Shown here piece after piece: positions 9,199-18,722 of a DNA stretch of 64,000 nucleotides. The translations under genes and the position numbers were made by a program. Origin of the DNA: Herminiimonas contaminans (lineage in GTDB: Bacteria; Pseudomonadota; Gammaproteobacteria; Burkholderiales; Burkholderiaceae_D); the NCBI RefSeq assembly GCF_015645465.1, contig NZ_JADOEL010000017.1, positions 20,502 through 84,501 on the forward strand, read 5' to 3'. The notes beneath the pieces were generated by a model. That model was not told the origin of the DNA, did not search any database, and saw nothing but the letters and a program-made list of their open reading frames with translations. Numbering within the stretch: position 1 is the first letter of the stretch; every line of letters begins with the position of its first letter.

Positions 9199-9534
9199 AC
9201 TAAGCAGCCATCCTTTTTATATGCGGAAGCAATTCATTCTAGCAGAGCCGGAAGACGGTAATTTGTTTTTCTACGGGTTTCTACTGAGTCTCAAAAAAAT
9301 TAAAAATGCCGGCAAATGAATGAACATTGCCAGCACATCTGGGATTTTAGATGATATTTAAAATTAATAACAATAAGCAATGCATGCATGATTCAAGGCA
9401 AATAATAAGGTGTCGCTAATTGCTGCAAATTAAATGCAGCTTAAAAACCGGCTTTTGAGTAAACTGCGGCAATTGGATATCCGCGCGATATCAAGTACTG
9501 TCACGCATTACATTTTTTAGGCATAAGGATAAAT
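9199..9534. other. AT-rich divergent intergenic region
   Basis: This 336-base region lies between the divergent maeB and rubredoxin reductase genes and should hold both promoters. It includes a small hairpin (GCTGCA, loop, TGCAGC at 9422-9440) and paired GATATC sites at 9476-9481 and 9487-9492 separated by CGCGC, about 40 bases before the reductase start. The dyad is a candidate operator; no regulator can be named. Confidence 0.4.
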
Positions 9535-10740
9535 ATGAAACCGATCATCATTATCGGAGCAGGACTGGCTGGTTACACCGTTGCACGCGAATTCCGCAAA
9601 CTGGATAAAACCACTCCCCTAATCATGATCACGGCAGACAGCGGCGGCTTCTACTCCAAACCTATGCTGTCGAATGCCTTTGCCCACGGCAAGCAAGCAG
9701 AACAAATGATTACGCACAGCGCGACGCAAATGGCCGAGCAGCTGAATGCGACCATCCAGGCCAACACGCATGTCACCGCCATCGATGCCGCGGCCAAAAC
9801 AGTCACTACTGACGCTGGCGTGTTTGAATATGAAAAGCTGGTACTGGCCAACGGCGCACAAGCAATACACCTCGGCCTGAAGGGCGAAGCGGCCGACCAG
9901 GTACTGTCGGTCAATCACGTCGACGACTATGCGAAATTCCGCGCGCATATCAATGCACCGAAAAATGCCCAACCAGTGCGCGTCACCATCCTCGGCGCAG
10001 GCCTGATCGGCTGCGAATTTGCTGATGACCTGGCAGGTGCTGGTCACAGCGTGACTCTGGTAGATCCTAGCGCGCGTCCGCTGGCCGCACTGGCGGCTCC
10101 AGCCTTGTCCGCCAAACTGCAAACTGCACTGGGTGCCCGTGGCGTTACCTTCCACCTGAATACCGTCGCCGAAAGCGTGGCTCATGGCGACAATGATTTG
10201 CAAGTATCGCTGGCCGACGGCAACACGGTAGCCGCCGATGTCGTACTGTCTGCAGTCGGATTGCGCCCTGACCTGCGCCTCGCGCACGCAGCCCAGCTGA
10301 AGACCAATCGCGGCATCATCATCGATACCTACGGTCAGACCAGTGCAGCAGATATCTACGCGCTGGGCGATTGCGCCGAATACACTTCGTTGACAGATGG
10401 CAGCACCCATACCCTGCCCTACATCACACCTATCATGACGGCCGGTCGCGCCATCGCCAAAACATTGACAGGCGAAAAGACCGTGATTGACCTGAAGCCG
10501 TCGCCAGTGCTGATCAAGACCCCTAGCTATCCACTGGCACTGATTCCGCCAGCACCGCATATCGTTGCGAACGGAAGCTGGCAGGATGAAACCACCGAAA
10601 CCGGCCGTTGCATCAGCCGCTTCTACGATGCCAACGGTGTACTCGCTGGTTTTGGCGTATCGCCGCATGACAATGCGATCCGGCAAGAATTGCTGGCTGG
10701 CCTCGGTCACCCTGCCAGCTCTCCGACAGCCGCCAGCTAA
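9535..10740 (+). CDS. Rubredoxin-NAD(+) reductase-like FAD oxidoreductase
   Basis: A 401-residue pyridine nucleotide-disulfide oxidoreductase-family flavoprotein. The N-terminal FAD site IIGAGLAGYTVAREF is at residues 5-19, the SKPMLSNAF stretch near 40 is typical of the rubredoxin reductases that transfer electrons from NADH to rubredoxin, the NAD site ILGAGLIGCEF is near 152, and the second FAD motif ALGDCAEY is near 281. AAGGATAA precedes the ATG. No rubredoxin gene lies nearby, so the electron acceptor must be encoded elsewhere or the partner differs. It is followed by a terminator. Confidence 0.85.
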   Translation: MKPIIIIGAGLAGYTVAREFRKLDKTTPLIMITADSGGFYSKPMLSNAFAHGKQAEQMITHSATQMAEQLNATIQANTHVTAIDAAAKTVTTDAGVFEYEKLVLANGAQAIHLGLKGEAADQVLSVNHVDDYAKFRAHINAPKNAQPVRVTILGAGLIGCEFADDLAGAGHSVTLVDPSARPLAALAAPALSAKLQTALGARGVTFHLNTVAESVAHGDNDLQVSLADGNTVAADVVLSAVGLRPDLRLAHAAQLKTNRGIIIDTYGQTSAADIYALGDCAEYTSLTDGSTHTLPYITPIMTAGRAIAKTLTGEKTVIDLKPSPVLIKTPSYPLALIPPAPHIVANGSWQDETTETGRCISRFYDANGVLAGFGVSPHDNAIRQELLAGLGHPASSPTAAS

Positions 10741-10767
10741 TCACGGCGGCCACAGGCCGGGTCACAT

Positions 10768-10806
10768 AAAAGCGCAGCTTGCCATCACCGGAAGCTGCGT
10801 TTTTTC
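10768..10806 (+). terminator. Intrinsic terminator after the rubredoxin reductase gene
   Basis: CGCAGCTT (10773-10780) and AAGCTGCG (10792-10799) form an 8-bp stem, followed by a six-base T-run (10800-10805). Confidence 0.85.
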
Positions 10807-10860
10807 TTATCAAATGCACTCCCATACGAAGAGCCGCACCGCATTCTGTACAATGACAGC

Positions 10861-11829
10861 ATGTTGTCCGAATTCGATCTCATTGCGCGCTACTTCGTGC
10901 GCCCTGGCCACCCCAAAAACCGAGCTACGCTGGGCATAGGGGATGATTGCGCTTTGCTGGCGCAGCAAGACGGCATGCAAATGGCCATCTCTTCCGACAT
11001 GCTGGTGGAAGGACGTCATTTCTTTGTTGGGGCCGATCCGCGCAAGCTGGGCCATAAGTCACTGGCGGTGAATCTGTCCGACCTGGCCGCGATGGGAGCA
11101 GAGCCGACTGCCTTCACACTCGCCTTCTCCCTGCCGAGCGCAGAAGAAAAATGGCTGGCTGAATTTTCACGTGGCTTGTTTGAACTGGCCGATGCACACG
11201 GTTGTGAACTGATAGGCGGCGATACCACCAAAGGCCCGCTGAACATTTGCATCACCGTATTTGGCACAACCCCGACCGGTGAAGCATTGCGCCGCGATAC
11301 CGCGCAGGCAGGTGACGATATCTGGGTCTCCGGTTCACTTGGCGATGCGCGCCTGGCACTCGGCGCGTTGTACAAGGAATACGAACTGGACGCGAAAGTC
11401 CTGGCCAAAGCTGAAGGTCGCCTGCACACACCGCAACCGCGTGTAGCGCTCGGTCTGGCACTGCGCGGCATTGCGCACTCGGCACTGGATGTCTCCGACG
11501 GCCTGATCGGTGACCTCGGCCATATCCTGAAAAAATCTGGCGTCGGTGCCACCCTGCACGTCGATGACCTACCGGCAGGTCCCATGCTGCAAAAGCAGTC
11601 ACAGGACATGCGTCGCCGCTTTACGCTGGCAGGTGGCGACGACTACGAATTGTGCTTTACAGCACCAGTCTCCAAACGCGAAGCTGTATTGGGCGCGGCA
11701 ATGGCCGCCGATACCGTGGTCACCCGCATAGGTAGCATAGAAGCTGCTCCCGGCTTGCGCCTGCTGGACCAGGCTGGTCGGCCACTGGATCTCAATATCA
11801 CATCCTTCGACCACTTCGCTTCCCCATGA
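10861..11829 (+). CDS. thiL: Thiamine-monophosphate kinase
   Basis: Phosphorylates thiamine monophosphate to thiamine pyrophosphate, the last step of the cofactor pathway. The 322-residue protein carries GIGDDCALL near residue 22, SSDMLVEGRHF near 43, the Mg-binding GGDTTKG near 120 and DVSDGLIGDL near 210, all characteristic of ThiL in the PurM-like superfamily. It starts the thiL-pgpA-pncC unit: its stop overlaps the pgpA start by 4 bases. No THI-box riboswitch is visible in the short upstream gap. Confidence 0.96.
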   Translation: MLSEFDLIARYFVRPGHPKNRATLGIGDDCALLAQQDGMQMAISSDMLVEGRHFFVGADPRKLGHKSLAVNLSDLAAMGAEPTAFTLAFSLPSAEEKWLAEFSRGLFELADAHGCELIGGDTTKGPLNICITVFGTTPTGEALRRDTAQAGDDIWVSGSLGDARLALGALYKEYELDAKVLAKAEGRLHTPQPRVALGLALRGIAHSALDVSDGLIGDLGHILKKSGVGATLHVDDLPAGPMLQKQSQDMRRRFTLAGGDDYELCFTAPVSKREAVLGAAMAADTVVTRIGSIEAAPGLRLLDQAGRPLDLNITSFDHFASP

Positions 11830-12350
11830 ACGCATCCGAACCCGGCATCGTAAACAAATCCGTCAAATCCAATTCCAGTTTCATGCTGGCGCATCCGGCC
11901 CACATCATTGCGCAAGGCTTCGGCAGCGGCTTATCGAAAATCATGCCGGGTACCTTCGGCACTTTATTCGGCTGGCTCTCTTTCAATGTATTGAGCGCAC
12001 GCTGGCCGCTGTTCTTTACGCCATCCACCTGGTGGCTGGTGATCATAGGCGGCTTCATCGTCGGCGTCTGGGCATGCGCCAAAACCGGCCGCGACCTTGG
12101 CGTCTCCGATCACGGCAGCATGGTGTGGGATGAAGTGATTGCTTTCTGGCTGGTACTACTTTTTATTACGCCTGCCAGTTTGTGGATGCAGTTCTATGCC
12201 TTCCTCTGCTTCCGTTTTTTTGACATGGTCAAACCGCCGCCTATCGCTTACTTCGACAAGCGCTTCAAAGGTGGTTTCGGCGTCATGTTCGACGACATCG
12301 TGGCGGCGTTTTTCACGCTGTTGGTGTTCGCCATCTGGCGCTCTTTCTGA
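11826..12350 (+). CDS. pgpA: Phosphatidylglycerophosphatase A
   Basis: Inner-membrane enzyme that removes phosphate from phosphatidylglycerophosphate to give phosphatidylglycerol. The 174-residue protein shows the family stretch GFGSGLSKIMPGTFGTLFG at about residues 33-52, MVWDEVIAFWL near 99, and RFFDMVKPPPI near 128, with several membrane helices. The ATG overlaps the thiL stop (ATGA), which indicates translational coupling. The thiL-pgpA pairing is common in proteobacteria. Confidence 0.95.
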   Translation: MNASEPGIVNKSVKSNSSFMLAHPAHIIAQGFGSGLSKIMPGTFGTLFGWLSFNVLSARWPLFFTPSTWWLVIIGGFIVGVWACAKTGRDLGVSDHGSMVWDEVIAFWLVLLFITPASLWMQFYAFLCFRFFDMVKPPPIAYFDKRFKGGFGVMFDDIVAAFFTLLVFAIWRSF

Positions 12351-12364
12351 GACAAGGAGCTGGC

Positions 12365-12859
12365 ATGCAAAACCTGATAGAACTGGCGACCGAGGTCGGG
12401 CAACGTTTGAAGGAACTCGGACTGATGCTGGCGACCGCTGAGTCGTGTACCGGCGGCGGCGTGGCACAGGCAATTACTGAAATTGCCGGTTCATCGGATT
12501 GGTTTGAATGCGGCTTCGTGACGTATTCGAATGAAGCCAAGATCGCCATGCTGAAAGTGCCGGAAGAAGTACTGGCACGTCATGGCGCAGTCAGCAATGA
12601 AACCGCGCAGGCGATGGCACAGGGAGCGATCGCAAATAGCCGCGCCACCATCGCACTCTCCACTACCGGCATAGCCGGACCGGGTGGCGGCGTTCCGGGC
12701 AAGCCGGTCGGCATGGTGTGCTTTGGCTGGGCTTGGGGTGACGAAGTGCATGTCGATCACATGCTATTCAGTGGTGACCGCCACGCGGTACGTGAGCAAA
12801 GCGTTGAGCATGCCTTGCAGGGCTTGCTCAATTTCCTCGCGACAAATACTGCCAAGTAA
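12365..12859 (+). CDS. pncC: CinA C-terminal domain protein, nicotinamide-nucleotide amidase
   Basis: A 164-residue stand-alone CinA domain protein that deamidates nicotinamide mononucleotide for NAD salvage. Signature stretches are TAESCTGGGVAQAIT near residues 24-38, SNEAKIAMLKVP near 56-67, and TTGIAGPGGG near 99-108. ACAAGGAG lies just before the ATG, 14 bases after pgpA, so it is the third gene of the thiL operon. The name rests on the family; some members have weak activity. Confidence 0.93.
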   Translation: MQNLIELATEVGQRLKELGLMLATAESCTGGGVAQAITEIAGSSDWFECGFVTYSNEAKIAMLKVPEEVLARHGAVSNETAQAMAQGAIANSRATIALSTTGIAGPGGGVPGKPVGMVCFGWAWGDEVHVDHMLFSGDRHAVREQSVEHALQGLLNFLATNTAK

Positions 12860-12864
12860 ACAGC

Positions 12865-13680
12865 TTAAGCGCTGTAACGGTTAATGGCGTCACGCGTATC
12901 CAGCGCAACCTGACGCGCAGCCTGCGCAAACGTCTCATCAGCTTTCGCATAGAGTATGGCACGCGATGAATTAATCATCATGCCGGTGCCATACGCGGTA
13001 CGTCCGGCTTCCACCGTCGCCTTAATGTCACCACCCTGCGCACCGATGCCTGGAATTAGCAAAGGCATATCACCGACCAGCGAGCGCACCTGCGCCAACT
13101 CATTCGGGAAGGTCGCACCGACCACCAGTGCGCACTGACCGTTGGTATTCCATTTATCTGCAACCAGATGCGCGACGTGCTGATACAAAGGTTTCCCGTC
13201 TACATTCAGGAACTGCAAATCGGAACCACCCGCATTCGAGGTACGGCACAGCACGATCACGCCGCGATCCGGACGCTCCAGGTAAGGCTGTACCGAATCA
13301 AAGCCCATGTACGGGTTCACCGTCACCGCATCCGCACCGTAGCGATCAAACGCTTCGCGCGCATATTGCTCGGCAGTCGCACCTATATCGCCACGCTTGG
13401 CATCCAGCACGATAGGGATATGCGGATAACGTTCACGCAGGTAGCTGCAGATCTCTTCCAGCTGGTCTTCCGCACGCAAGGCTGCAAAATAGGCAATTTG
13501 CGGCTTGAAGGCGCAGGCGGTATCTGCGGTTGCATCGATGATTTCTTTGCAAAATGTCAGGATGGCATCAGGTTTACCCTGCAAATGGGCCGGAAATTTG
13601 GCCAAATCAGGGTCCAAACCTATGCAAAGTTGGGTTTTCTGGCTTTGCCAGACGGCGGATAATTTTTCGATGAAGGTCAC
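12865..13680 (-). CDS. pyrF: Orotidine 5'-phosphate decarboxylase (type 2)
   Basis: Final step of UMP synthesis. Family signals are [12 protein letters not shown] near residue 19, and the catalytic [17 protein letters not shown] near 90-106, where the Asp-Lys-Asp charged triad sits. The C-terminal VGATFPNEL and [11 protein letters not shown] phosphate-binding loops are also present. I chose the GTG at 13680 (271 residues): the longer frame to 13746 would overlap the divergent transporter gene starting at 13740 and has no ribosome-binding site. The ATG at 13725 is a possible alternative start. It is convergent with pncC, only 5 bases apart. Confidence 0.93.
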   Translation of the reverse strand: MTFIEKLSAVWQSQKTQLCIGLDPDLAKFPAHLQGKPDAILTFCKEIIDATADTACAFKPQIAYFAALRAEDQLEEICSYLRERYPHIPIVLDAKRGDIGATAEQYAREAFDRYGADAVTVNPYMGFDSVQPYLERPDRGVIVLCRTSNAGGSDLQFLNVDGKPLYQHVAHLVADKWNTNGQCALVVGATFPNELAQVRSLVGDMPLLIPGIGAQGGDIKATVEAGRTAYGTGMMINSSRAILYAKADETFAQAARQVALDTRDAINRYSA

Positions 13681-13739
13681 GGCGGTATCTTTCTGTTTCA
13701 AACAATCCGTATTGTAACGCGCCATGTTATCGTGCCGGC

Positions 13740-14630
13740 ATGACATCGCTTTCCCGTAAAGACTGGCTATTGCTGGTTCTCCTGACTGTATGCTGGGGCA
13801 TCAACTGGCCCATCATGAAAATCGGCGTACAGTTTTTCCCGCCTATCGCCTTCCGTTCACTGTGCATGCTGGGCTCTATCCCGATTCTTTGGCTGGCGGT
13901 ACGCTCGCAAGGCATTTCCTTAAAAATTCCCCAGGGCGACCTGGGAACCATTTTCAAGCTGACCTTCCCTAATGTGGTCATGTGGAATGTCTGCATCATC
14001 GTCGGCGTCAAAATGCTGTCGTCCGGTCGTGCCGCCATCCTCGGTTATACGATGCCGATCTGGGCGGTGCTGTGCGGCCTGATATTTTTCCGCGACAACA
14101 TCACCCGCGCGGGCTGGTGTGGCATCGCACTGGCACTCAGCGGCGCGCTATTATTACTATCCAGTGAATTTGTGAATATCGCCGGACAACCGATGGGTAG
14201 CATACTGGCGCTGATCGCCGCTGCGTCCTGGGGTTTTGGCACCGTATTGATGAAGCGCACGCGCCTGGGCATCGCGTCCATCGCGCTGACCTTCTGGATG
14301 ATTTTGCTGGGAGCGCTGTGTCTGGCGGTGATTTCCGCCGTGCTCGAATACGATGCATGGCGCATGCCTGATATGCGCGAATTCCTGGCAATTGCGTATA
14401 ACGCGGTACTGGTATTCGGTTTTGGCCAGGTAGTCTGGTTCTCGCTGGCGCGCAGCTTGCCGCCGATTGCATCCAGCCTGTCGGTGATGCTGATCCCGGT
14501 GCTGGGCGTGTTCTCCGGCATGTGGGTCTTGCAGGAAACACCGCACTGGCAGGATTATGCAGCCATGTTGCTGATACTGGCTGCGATGAGCACGGTACTA
14601 TTGAAACCACGCAGCAAGAGCATCACATAA
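13740..14630 (+). CDS. EamA/DMT-family transporter
   Basis: A 296-residue inner-membrane protein with about ten hydrophobic helices arranged as two EamA repeats (about residues 8-140 and 155-290). The entry sequence [15 protein letters not shown] and the conserved [10 protein letters not shown] stretch near 106 are typical of drug/metabolite exporters. The substrate cannot be told from sequence. It is divergent from pyrF and followed about 55 bases later by the LemA operon. Confidence 0.9.
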   Translation: MTSLSRKDWLLLVLLTVCWGINWPIMKIGVQFFPPIAFRSLCMLGSIPILWLAVRSQGISLKIPQGDLGTIFKLTFPNVVMWNVCIIVGVKMLSSGRAAILGYTMPIWAVLCGLIFFRDNITRAGWCGIALALSGALLLLSSEFVNIAGQPMGSILALIAAASWGFGTVLMKRTRLGIASIALTFWMILLGALCLAVISAVLEYDAWRMPDMREFLAIAYNAVLVFGFGQVVWFSLARSLPPIASSLSVMLIPVLGVFSGMWVLQETPHWQDYAAMLLILAAMSTVLLKPRSKSIT

Positions 14631-14684
14631 GCAGGCATCAAGTACTACCAACGGATTTTTGTAAGCTATACAAGGAGGAATCAA

Positions 14685-15281
14685 ATGACCAAATTATTTA
14701 AATGGATGGCTATCGCACTGCTGGCCTCTACCCTGAGCGCCTGCGGCTATAACGACTTCCAGAGCAAGGACGAATCCGTCAAAGCGGCCTGGGGTGAAGT
14801 CGTCAACCAATACCAACGCCGCGCCGACCTGATCCCCAACCTGGTGAATACCGTCAAAGGCTACGCGACGCATGAACGCGAAACCTTTGAAGCCGTGACC
14901 AAGGCACGTGCTGCCGCCACTAGCTTCCAGATCACACCGGAAGTCCTGAACAATCCGGAAGCCTTCAGCAAATTCCAGCAAGTACAAGGCGAGTTGTCGT
15001 CCGCGCTGTCACGCCTGATGGCAGTATCGGAAAACTATCCGCAACTGAAAGCCGATACCGCATTCCGTGACCTGCAATCGCAGCTGGAAGGCACCGAGAA
15101 CCGCATCACGGTGGCACGTCAGCGCTACATCGTTGCAGTACAGGATTACAACATCCTGGCACGCAGCTTCCCGACCAATATCACTGCCAAAGTATTTGGC
15201 TATCCGGTCAAACCGTCATTCACAGTAGAGAATGAAAAGGCGATCTCTGCACCGCCAGCTGTGAATTTCGACAAGAAGTAA
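14685..15281 (+). CDS. LemA-family lipoprotein
   Basis: A 198-residue LemA protein. The N-terminus is a lipoprotein signal with lipobox LSAC, so Cys20 would be acylated and the protein membrane-anchored. The family segment VNQYQRRADLIPNLVNTV is near residues 41-58, and the rest is helical (coiled-coil-like). AAGGAGG precedes the ATG at ideal spacing. It begins a lemA-TPM-TPM operon, a conserved gene order in proteobacteria; the molecular role of LemA is not settled. Confidence 0.94.
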   Translation: MTKLFKWMAIALLASTLSACGYNDFQSKDESVKAAWGEVVNQYQRRADLIPNLVNTVKGYATHERETFEAVTKARAAATSFQITPEVLNNPEAFSKFQQVQGELSSALSRLMAVSENYPQLKADTAFRDLQSQLEGTENRITVARQRYIVAVQDYNILARSFPTNITAKVFGYPVKPSFTVENEKAISAPPAVNFDKK

Positions 15282-15294
15282 GACCTGAGCGTCC

Positions 15295-16119
15295 ATGAAA
15301 ATCCTGCGCACCTTACTGGCCTGTACGCTCGCACTATTTTGCGTACTGGCCGGTGCCCAGAACCTGGTACCGGTACCGCCGCTCAAGGAGCGCGTGACCG
15401 ACCTGGCCGGCATGCTGAATGCCCAACAGCGCGCTACGCTGGAAAATGTCCTGGCCGAGTATGAAACGCGTACCGGTAACCAGATCGCGATCCTGCTGCT
15501 GAAAAGCACTGAGCCGGAAGGCATAGAGCAATACAGCATACGCGTCGCGGATGCATGGAAGCTGGGACGCAAAGGCGTAGATGATGGCGTGCTCTTGCTG
15601 GTCGCCAAGGACAACTCGGCGGCTTCCGGTCGCCTGCGCATAGAAACCGGGCGCGGCGTACAAGGCGTGCTGACCGATGCGCAATCCAAACGCGTCTTGC
15701 AGGATGTGATTGCACCGCATTTCCGTCAGGGTGATTTCTACGGCGGCCTGGCATCCGGTGTTTCCGTCATTACCAGTTTGCTGGACAAGGAAGCCTTTCC
15801 CGAACCAGCGAAACGCGGCCAGGCAACGGCACAGGATGAAGCCTTTACCTGGGGTCCGTTCATCTTCTTTGCCATCCTGATCATCATCATGATGACGCGC
15901 AGCCGTGGTGGTCGCGGCCCGCGTGCACATAGCAGCAATGGCGACTGGGGCAATTCGGCTGGCGTCATCCTTGGCACTGCGATCGGCAATGAACTGGGGC
16001 GTCGCTCTGGTGGCGGCTTCGGTGGTTTTGGTGGTGGCGGCGGCGGTTTTGGCGGCGGTGGTGGATTCTCGGGCGGTGGCGGCGGTTTTGATGGCGGTGG
16101 CGCCTCGGGGAATTGGTAA
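15295..16119 (+). CDS. TPM-domain protein with Gly-rich tail (YgcG type)
   Basis: A 274-residue protein with a signal peptide (cleavage near AGA-QN at residue 20), a TPM domain at about 30-155 (VTDLAGMLNAQQRATLE, then RIETGRGVQGVLTDAQ), a membrane helix at about 183-200 (TWGPFIFFAILIIIMM) and a C-terminal tail from about 235 made mostly of Gly and Phe. The layout is that of YgcG-like proteins, with the TPM domain on the outer side. It follows the LemA gene by 13 bases, and its stop overlaps the next start (TAATG). Confidence 0.92.
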   Translation: MKILRTLLACTLALFCVLAGAQNLVPVPPLKERVTDLAGMLNAQQRATLENVLAEYETRTGNQIAILLLKSTEPEGIEQYSIRVADAWKLGRKGVDDGVLLLVAKDNSAASGRLRIETGRGVQGVLTDAQSKRVLQDVIAPHFRQGDFYGGLASGVSVITSLLDKEAFPEPAKRGQATAQDEAFTWGPFIFFAILIIIMMTRSRGGRGPRAHSSNGDWGNSAGVILGTAIGNELGRRSGGGFGGFGGGGGGFGGGGGFSGGGGGFDGGGASGNW

Positions 16120-16619
16120 TGAATAAATTTTCACGCGCACTGCGCCACCTCAGTACTACCCGTTACAGCGGCAAGAAAGCTTTTCCCTGCGCGACCCTGA
16201 CTGCCATACAGAAAGCGATCGCGTCTGGCGAAACCGTACATCGTGCCGAGATACGCCTGATCGTCGAACCTTCACTGGAGTTTTCTGCCATTGTGGCGGG
16301 TATCAGTTCGCGCGAACGCGCACATGAATTGTTTTCGCAATACCGCATCTGGGATACCGAAGAAAACTCAGGCATTCTGATCTACATAGACCTCGCCGAT
16401 CATCAGGTAGAGATCGTGGCTGACCGCGGCATCTCACGTGTGATTCCGCAGCATCACTGGCATGCGGTCTGTAAAACCATGACCAGCGGTTTTGCCAGGG
16501 GCGAATACCATGACAGCGTCATCGCCGGGATACAGCAACTGAACGCAGCGCTGCAAGAACACTTCCCTGAAAACGGCGCGCAAGCAAATCAGTTATCGAA
16601 CAAACCCATACTGCTTTGA
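16119..16619 (+). CDS. Second TPM-domain protein, no signal peptide
   Basis: A 166-residue protein with a TPM domain over about residues 10-145, including EENSGILIYIDLADHQVEIVADRGI, which parallels the core of the upstream gene product. It lacks both a signal peptide and the Gly-rich tail. I use the ATG at 16119, which overlaps the previous stop by one base; a TTG two codons earlier is less likely. It is the last gene of the operon and is followed by a strong terminator. Confidence 0.9.
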   Translation: MNKFSRALRHLSTTRYSGKKAFPCATLTAIQKAIASGETVHRAEIRLIVEPSLEFSAIVAGISSRERAHELFSQYRIWDTEENSGILIYIDLADHQVEIVADRGISRVIPQHHWHAVCKTMTSGFARGEYHDSVIAGIQQLNAALQEHFPENGAQANQLSNKPILL

Positions 16620-16634
16620 TTTTTACGCAGGCAT

Positions 16635-16669
16635 AAAAAAACCGACCGCTTTTAAACGGTCGGTTTTTT
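16635..16669. terminator. Bidirectional intrinsic terminator between the TPM operon and ggt
   Basis: AAAAAACCGACCG and CGGTCGGTTTTTT form an uninterrupted stem with an 8-base loop, with A and T tracts on the two flanks. It serves the convergent TPM gene and ggt. Confidence 0.92.
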
Positions 16670-16686
16670 ATTGCGTCACTACCTGA

Positions 16687-18438
16687 TTAATAACCTGCAG
16701 CTACACCATCGCCGCGTGGGTCAGTCGCACCGTAGCGCACTTTGGTAGCCGGATCGATCCAGATCGCACCCGCATGTCCCATGGTGTCGGTGTAGTCTTC
16801 CACCACATTGATAGGATGGCCGCGTTTCTTCAACTCATCGGTCACTGCCAATGGGGTACGACCTTCTATCTTCAGATCATTCGAAACAGCGCCCCAGGTG
16901 CGGCCATGCAACCAGCGTGGGCCGTTGATCGCATCTTGTGGTGTCATACCGAAGTCGACGATGCGGGTGACGATCGCTGCCTGGGTCTGAGGCTGACCTT
17001 CACCGCCCATGGTGCCGTACACCAGCAATGGCTTGCCATCTTTCAGCAACATTGCAGGATTCAGCGTGTGGAAAGTGCGCTTGCCTGGTGCCAGATGATT
17101 GATGTGCTGTTTATCCAGCGAGAAGAAGCTGCCGCGGTTTTGCAACAGCACGCCTGTACCTTCAGGCACGATGCCCGAACCAAAGTCGTGATACACACTC
17201 TGGATCAGCGACACTGCATTGCCATCCTTGTCGACTACGCCGAGCCAGATCGTATCGCCCTTAGGATCGAGTGGCTTGACTGCAGTCGCAGCGGTGGCCA
17301 TCTGGATGCGTTTGGCCTGATCGATACCATGCTGTTTGGACAGCAGGAAGTCGAGCGGAATCTTCACGAATTCAGGATCGGTCAAATACCGGTCGCGGTC
17401 GGCAAACGCTTCCTTGGTCGCTTCGATGATCAGGTGGTAGTAATCAGCACTACCTTCACCGAGTTTCTTGACGTCGAAGTTGTTCAGGACGTTCAGGATT
17501 TCCAGTGACGCCATGCCTTGTGTATTCGGCGGCAGGTTGTATGCCATCGTATCGCGGTACGGCACTTTCAAAGGTGTGACCCAATTCGCCTTGTGGTTAG
17601 CGAAGTCCTTCAGCGTCAGCAAGCCACCGTTGCGCTGCAGTTCATCCACGATCTTCTTGGCGATAGGGCCTTGGTAGAAAGCTTTCGCGCCATCCTTTGC
17701 GATCATGCGCAAGGTAGCGGCCAGCTCTGGCTGCTTGAGCACTTCGCCGACCTGGTACACACTGCCATCCGCTTTCAGATAGGTTTTCTTGAAGCCTGCG
17801 AAGCGTTGCAGATTGCGGAATTCCTGGTCAGCCGGATTGACGTTGATCTGCGCCCATTTGGTCAGCGACGGTGTGACTGCGAAGCCATCTTGCGCATAGC
17901 CAATAGCGCTATCCATCAGTTGCGACCAGTTCAGTTTGCTGCCCATGCTTTGCTTGCCGTAACGGTAAGCCTCATCCCAGCCTGATATCACCCCAGGAAC
18001 CGTATTAGCGGCCAGATAACCGCGTGCCGGAATCTTGCTCAGGCCTTTTTGTTTGTAGAAATCGATAGTAGCTTTTTCACCAGCGCGACCACTCGCATTC
18101 AATGCGCGCATTTCGCCGGTCTTGGCGTTATGGATCAGCCAGAAGTTATCGCCGCCTATCGTCGTCATCTGCGGATAGACCACGGCCAGCGTCGCGGCAG
18201 CCGCAATCGCCGCATCGATGGCATTACCGCCATCGCGCAAGACCTTGAGGCCTGCCTGTGTCGCCAGATAATTGGACGTGGTGACCATGCCCTGGGTAGT
18301 AGCAGGATTCACACAACGTGAAGGTGTGTCGCAGTATTTGCCGGTGATGTCGAATGCGCCTGCGCTGGTGGTCGCCAGACCCAGCATGATGGCACCGGCC
18401 AGGCGTGCAGAACGGAACGGCAATGGGATTTTGCTCAT
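16687..18438 (-). CDS. ggt: Secreted gamma-glutamyltransferase
   Basis: Periplasmic Ntn-hydrolase that cleaves gamma-glutamyl bonds, for example in glutathione. The 583-residue precursor has a signal peptide ending near SAGA-F at residue 28. The large-subunit substrate region NASGRAGE is near 115. The autocatalytic cleavage site and nucleophile are at Thr396 in GDTIWLGVVD, followed by the small-subunit stretch VLLQNRGSFFSLD and the oxyanion region near GGEGQPQ. Length and layout fit the GGT family. A second, signal-less GGT is encoded at 40698. Confidence 0.94.
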   Translation of the reverse strand: MSKIPLPFRSARLAGAIMLGLATTSAGAFDITGKYCDTPSRCVNPATTQGMVTTSNYLATQAGLKVLRDGGNAIDAAIAAAATLAVVYPQMTTIGGDNFWLIHNAKTGEMRALNASGRAGEKATIDFYKQKGLSKIPARGYLAANTVPGVISGWDEAYRYGKQSMGSKLNWSQLMDSAIGYAQDGFAVTPSLTKWAQINVNPADQEFRNLQRFAGFKKTYLKADGSVYQVGEVLKQPELAATLRMIAKDGAKAFYQGPIAKKIVDELQRNGGLLTLKDFANHKANWVTPLKVPYRDTMAYNLPPNTQGMASLEILNVLNNFDVKKLGEGSADYYHLIIEATKEAFADRDRYLTDPEFVKIPLDFLLSKQHGIDQAKRIQMATAATAVKPLDPKGDTIWLGVVDKDGNAVSLIQSVYHDFGSGIVPEGTGVLLQNRGSFFSLDKQHINHLAPGKRTFHTLNPAMLLKDGKPLLVYGTMGGEGQPQTQAAIVTRIVDFGMTPQDAINGPRWLHGRTWGAVSNDLKIEGRTPLAVTDELKKRGHPINVVEDYTDTMGHAGAIWIDPATKVRYGATDPRGDGVAAGY

Positions 18439-18667
18439 AGTCTCTTCTCCTTAGCATAGGCTTGTATAGCCAAAAATTATTTTTTTATTATCAAAACAAA
18501 ATCTGGCACATTTGTGACATGTCAGATTTGATGCAGACGATATCATCAAAATATAAAAATTGGGTAGGGATTTTTGACAACTGTTAAATATTTTTTGATG
18601 ATTGCCGAACAGCAATTTTCGAAGGACCAAACACTGTTGAAGGCAGCCCTCTTCCAGTGACAAAAAA

Positions 18668-18697
18668 TAAAAAGGGCGTCTGATGAGGCGCCCTTTT
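18668..18697 (-). terminator. Intrinsic terminator after dacB
   Basis: On the minus strand AAAGGGCG, a 10-base loop, CGCCCTTT and a T-rich tract, 26 bases after the dacB stop. Confidence 0.85.
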
Positions 18698-18722
18698 GGA
18701 TGGCTGGTGTAACGATGCGGCA

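Noticed and set aside
10741..10860. Thiamine riboswitch before thiL
   Set aside because: The gap holds a terminator and about 55 bases before the ATG; no THI-box sequence is seen.
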